Positions 7,640-10,187 of a DNA stretch of 10,187 nucleotides are shown here, in pieces. Both the position numbers and the translations under genes were made by a program. The DNA comes from Candidatus Cloacimonas sp. SDB. Lineage in GTDB: Bacteria > Cloacimonadota > Cloacimonadia > Cloacimonadales > TCS61. The notes beneath the pieces were generated by a model, which searched no databases, was not told where the DNA came from, and saw nothing but the letters and a program-made list of their open reading frames with translations. Position 1 is the first letter of the stretch. Each line of letters opens with the position of its first letter. The DNA lies in contig LKUH01000389.1 of NCBI GenBank assembly GCA_001412425.1, positions 1-10,187 on the forward strand. The letters are read 5' to 3'.

Positions 7640-7951
7640 GTGGCTACAGAAAACAAAAAAAGAATTAATGTTAAGATTGATGAGACAGTCGGGGAAGGTG
7701 TTTATGCTAATTTTTTTATGATAAATAATTCTCCTTCGGAATTTGTAATAGATTTTGGCAGGATATTACCGGGATTACCCAATGCTAAGATTTACAGCAG
7801 AATCCTAACAACACCCCAACATGCCAAACAGCTTCTGCAAATACTGGGTAAAAATATCGAAAATTTTGAAAAAAAGAATGGCGAAATTAAAATGCCCGGT
7901 AAACAGGAAGAAAAAGATATAGGTTTTAAAAACATAGGACAAAATGCTTGA
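7640..7951 (+). CDS. DUF3467-family protein of unknown function
   Basis: A 103-residue soluble protein beginning with GTG. It matches the DUF3467 pattern as I recall it: an N-terminal strand (RINVKIDE), EGVYANFFMINNSPSEFVID (residues about 17-36), then a FGRILPGLPNAKIYSRILTT block, and a terminal helix beginning PQHAKQLLQILGKNIENFE. No membrane helix, signal peptide or obvious active-site residues are visible. The family function is unknown. The charged tail after about residue 77 is probably disordered. The frame is also open back to an ATG at 7550, which would add a very basic 30-residue N-terminus; the ribosome binding site and family start argue against it. It lies between coaD and secD, where yajC often stands in other bacteria, but it does not resemble YajC, which has a membrane helix. 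Confidence 0.8.
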   Translation: MATENKKRINVKIDETVGEGVYANFFMINNSPSEFVIDFGRILPGLPNAKIYSRILTTPQHAKQLLQILGKNIENFEKKNGEIKMPGKQEEKDIGFKNIGQNA

Positions 7952-8012
7952 CTGGGAAATGCATAAATAACTTTTTGAATTTTATTTTATTAAATAATAC
8001 ACAAAGATCATA

Positions 8013-8019
8013 TAAGGAG
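8013..8019 (+). promoter_or_regulatory. Ribosome binding site of secD
   Basis: TAAGGAG is eight bases before the secD ATG. It lies in a very AT-rich 76-base gap (7952-8027) that may also hold a promoter, but no convincing -35/-10 pair with proper spacing is visible there. Confidence 0.6.
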
Positions 8020-8027
8020 CCAAACGG

Positions 8028-9635
8028 ATGAAAAAAAGCAAATTACGCGGGTTGATTATTGCTGCAGTTCTTCTGATAACTTTGTATTATTTCCTCCCGC
8101 TTGTAGTTGATAATCTTCCTTCCTTCTGGACTTCCAAGAGATTGAAACTTGGTCTGGATCTGCAGGGTGGTTCTCAAATACAACTGGAAGTTGATTTTAC
8201 AGATATACAGATTTCTGAAAAAGAAAAAGAAGATGCGGTTAAAACAGCCTTACAAATTATCAGGAACAGAATAGACCAGTTCGGAGTTGCTGAACCTTCC
8301 ATCCAGAGAGTGGGCACTTCTAACAGAATAGCTGTTCAGTTGCCAGGATTGCAGGATCCAGGCAGAGCAAAAGAACTCATTGGCAAAACAGCATTACTCG
8401 AATTTAAACTTCTCGCCGAAGGTGAACAGATACAGGAACTTTATGATAAACTGAATGCTTATCTCGATGAGAATATCGAAAAATATGATTATTTGCAGAA
8501 ATTTATGGATATTGAAACTGAAGAAGCTTTAGATATTCTTGAATCTGACGAAGATGAAGAAGAAAATGAAGATGAAAGTCACCAAATATTTACCAAACTT
8601 ACTTCAACTTCCGATGGCTATCCCAATATCGTCGAATATGAGAATCTGGCTGTCTTTAAGACACTGCTTAAAGATCCTGAATTTCTCGCTCAAATTCCGG
8701 CCGGATTACAACTCGCCGTTGGAAAAGAAAATAAAAACGATATCTATGGTCCCCGTCCTTTATATGTTTTACTGGAAAGAGCAGAACTGTCTGGTAATTA
8801 CCTGGAAAGTGCAAGTGTTAGAATAGGGCAGGGCTATGATCCTAAAACTTCCGGTAAACCTTACATCGCTTTGAAATTCAATAAATCCGGTGCTAAGAAA
8901 TTTGCCAATATTACCGGAGAAAATATTAAGAAACGCTTGGCTGTAGTTCTGGATAATGTTGTTTATGTCGCACCTACTATTGAAGATAAAATTCCCAGTG
9001 GCGAAGCCAGAATTACAGGTTCCTTCACAATTGAAGAAAGTAACGACCTGGTTATAGTACTTAATGCTGGTAATCTTCCCGCTCCAGTTAATATAATTGA
9101 AGAAAGGACAGTAGGTCCTACTCTGGGTTCTGATAGTATTAAAGCCGGCATAATGGCGGCCCTTATCGGTATGATAATTGTAGTTATATTTATGATCATC
9201 TACTATGGTTTATCAGGTCTGGTGGCTGATTTTGCTGTAATTGTCAATCTGGGATTCATTATTGCAGTACTAACTATGCTGGAAGGAACCTTAACCATGC
9301 CGGGTATTGCCGGTATAATTCTTACAATCGGTATGTCTGTAGATGCTAATGTGATTATTTTTGAAAGGATAAGAGAAAACCTGAAACAGGGAAAAACAAA
9401 CCGAACAGCAGTTGACACCGGTTTCAGTAGAGCACTGGTAACGATCCTGGATGCCAATATCACAACTCTTATTACAGCCTTAGTACTTTATCAGTTCGGT
9501 ACAGGACCTATAAAGGGATTTGCTGTAACTCTTTCGATTGGTATCGTCGGTTCAATGTTTGCATCTATAGTATTGGTAAAAGCTATCTTTGATGGTTTTA
9601 TTACAAATATCAATAGAGCCAAGCTGAGTATATAG
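8028..9635 (+). CDS. secD: Protein translocase subunit SecD
   Basis: Inner-membrane RND-type subunit that, with SecF, uses the proton gradient to pull exported proteins through SecYEG on the periplasmic side. The 535 residues show the full layout. TM1 is at about 8-26. The periplasmic P1 domain opens with LGLDLQGG (41-48) and contains RNRIDQFGVAEP (79-90), the VQLPGLQDPGRAKELIG block (103-119) and ITGSF (329-333). RTVGPTLG (360-367) precedes TM2. Then come TLTMPGIAGI (421-430), SVDANVIIFERI (437-448, with the conserved Asp439 of the proton path) and GTGPIKGFA (491-499). Five C-terminal helices lie between about 370 and 522. An unusual strongly acidic stretch (about 172-184, mostly Asp and Glu) interrupts P1. 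secF follows eight bases later with its own Shine-Dalgarno. Separate secD and secF genes are the common bacterial arrangement. Confidence 0.97.
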   Translation: MKKSKLRGLIIAAVLLITLYYFLPLVVDNLPSFWTSKRLKLGLDLQGGSQIQLEVDFTDIQISEKEKEDAVKTALQIIRNRIDQFGVAEPSIQRVGTSNRIAVQLPGLQDPGRAKELIGKTALLEFKLLAEGEQIQELYDKLNAYLDENIEKYDYLQKFMDIETEEALDILESDEDEEENEDESHQIFTKLTSTSDGYPNIVEYENLAVFKTLLKDPEFLAQIPAGLQLAVGKENKNDIYGPRPLYVLLERAELSGNYLESASVRIGQGYDPKTSGKPYIALKFNKSGAKKFANITGENIKKRLAVVLDNVVYVAPTIEDKIPSGEARITGSFTIEESNDLVIVLNAGNLPAPVNIIEERTVGPTLGSDSIKAGIMAALIGMIIVVIFMIIYYGLSGLVADFAVIVNLGFIIAVLTMLEGTLTMPGIAGIILTIGMSVDANVIIFERIRENLKQGKTNRTAVDTGFSRALVTILDANITTLITALVLYQFGTGPIKGFAVTLSIGIVGSMFASIVLVKAIFDGFITNINRAKLSI

Positions 9636-9643
9636 GGGGATAC

Positions 9644-10187
9644 ATGAGATTTTTTGGACAAACAAAAATTGATTTTATAGGAATACGGAAAATTGCTTTC
9701 ATTATCTCAGCGATTTTGATCTTGGCTGGTTTAATATCTCTTGTCATCAACGGGGGTCCTAAATATGGAATAGATTTTACCGGAGGACTTGCAATGGAGC
9801 TGGATTTATCACCGGTCAACGAAAATGGCAGCCATATTGATATTCAATTAATCCGGGATGTACTGATCGAAGCAGGTATTGTCGGCGCTGAAATCCAGGA
9901 TATTAAAGGTAAAGAAGGGAAAGATCTGATTCTAATTAAGACAAAAACTCTTAATGAAGCAGGATCAAAGATCGGTGATCAGATCATCGAAGTAATTAAA
10001 GCAAGATTTCCTGATAACGTTAATCCCGATAAACTGGTAAGACTTCAGGAAGAGGTCGGACCAAAAATCGGTGAAGAACTTAAAGGTAAAGCAATTCTGG
10101 CCATTTTCTGGGCTTTGCTGGGAATTATACTGTATATCTGGTGGAGATTTGAATTTTCTTTTGGGTTAGCCGCGATTGCGGCATTAT
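9644..10187 (+). CDS. secF: Protein translocase subunit SecF (3' end beyond window)
   Basis: Partner of SecD in proton-driven protein export. The first 181 codons are present, so about 40% is missing beyond the window edge. Visible features in order are: TM1 about 16-36; the family motif YGIDFTGG (41-48); the small periplasmic domain (about 50-140); the conserved VGPKIGEEL (138-146); TM2 (about 149-167); and WWRFEFSFGLAA (166-177) leading into TM3. The ATG follows the secD stop by eight bases, with GGGGGA at 9635-9640 overlapping the secD stop and three bases upstream. Translational coupling with secD is likely. There is no frameshift in the visible part. Confidence 0.96.
   Translation, partial: MRFFGQTKIDFIGIRKIAFIISAILILAGLISLVINGGPKYGIDFTGGLAMELDLSPVNENGSHIDIQLIRDVLIEAGIVGAEIQDIKGKEGKDLILIKTKTLNEAGSKIGDQIIEVIKARFPDNVNPDKLVRLQEEVGPKIGEELKGKAILAIFWALLGIILYIWWRFEFSFGLAAIAAL

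Noticed and set aside
7948..7970. Promoter for secD starting at TTGACT (7948-7953)
   Set aside because: The hexamer overlaps the DUF3467 stop. The only -10-like sequence nearby (TAAATA at 7964) is just 10 bases away, too close for a sigma70 promoter.
1..10187. CRISPR array, tRNA, rRNA, transposase or phage genes
   Set aside because: No regularly spaced repeats, cloverleaf-type sequences or recognisable mobile-element proteins were seen on either strand.

Overview
This window is an AT-rich stretch of a bacterial chromosome with compact, co-directional genes. It carries a conserved housekeeping core (coaD, secD, secF and an M24B aminopeptidase) next to a very large exported TPR protein and an EndoQ-like DNA-repair nuclease. 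SecD and SecF are separate genes, which argues against most Bacteroidota, where they are often fused. The giant periplasmic TPR protein, the DUF3467 protein and the good Shine-Dalgarno sites suggest a Gram-negative anaerobe of the FCB/candidate-phylum type, for example Cloacimonadota-like. That placement is an inference of low confidence.

Left part (1-966, minus strand): a TauE/SafE-family membrane permease is followed one base later by a second membrane-protein ORF that runs off the window. That ORF looks like the start of an EamA/DMT-type transporter. It contains a strong GC-rich palindrome (12-35) that stands out from the AT-rich background and looks like a REP-type interspersed repeat.

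Divergent gap (967-1092): about 126 bases with no gene. It holds a candidate sigma70-type promoter (TTGACA at 1044) and a strong ribosome binding site for the rightward genes.

Right part (1093-10187, plus strand): the order is TPR protein, EndoQ-like nuclease, Xaa-Pro aminopeptidase, coaD, DUF3467 protein, secD, secF (cut by the window end). Gaps from the TPR gene through coaD are 1 to 15 bases, so these four are probably one transcript. A 93-base A-rich stretch before the DUF3467 gene and a 75-base AT-rich gap before secD could hold further promoters. I see no hairpin-plus-T-run terminator anywhere, so the run may be one long operon.

No single pathway unites the genes. The TPR protein is probably secreted and may be a cell-envelope scaffold. 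SecDF drives late steps of protein export. The DUF3467 protein occupies the place directly before secD where yajC is often found. The nuclease is predicted to act in repair of deaminated bases. I find no tRNA, rRNA, CRISPR array, insertion-sequence transposase or phage gene. The features most worth a second look are the EndoQ-like protein with an incomplete zinc motif, the palindrome inside a transporter ORF, and the DUF3467-secDF linkage.
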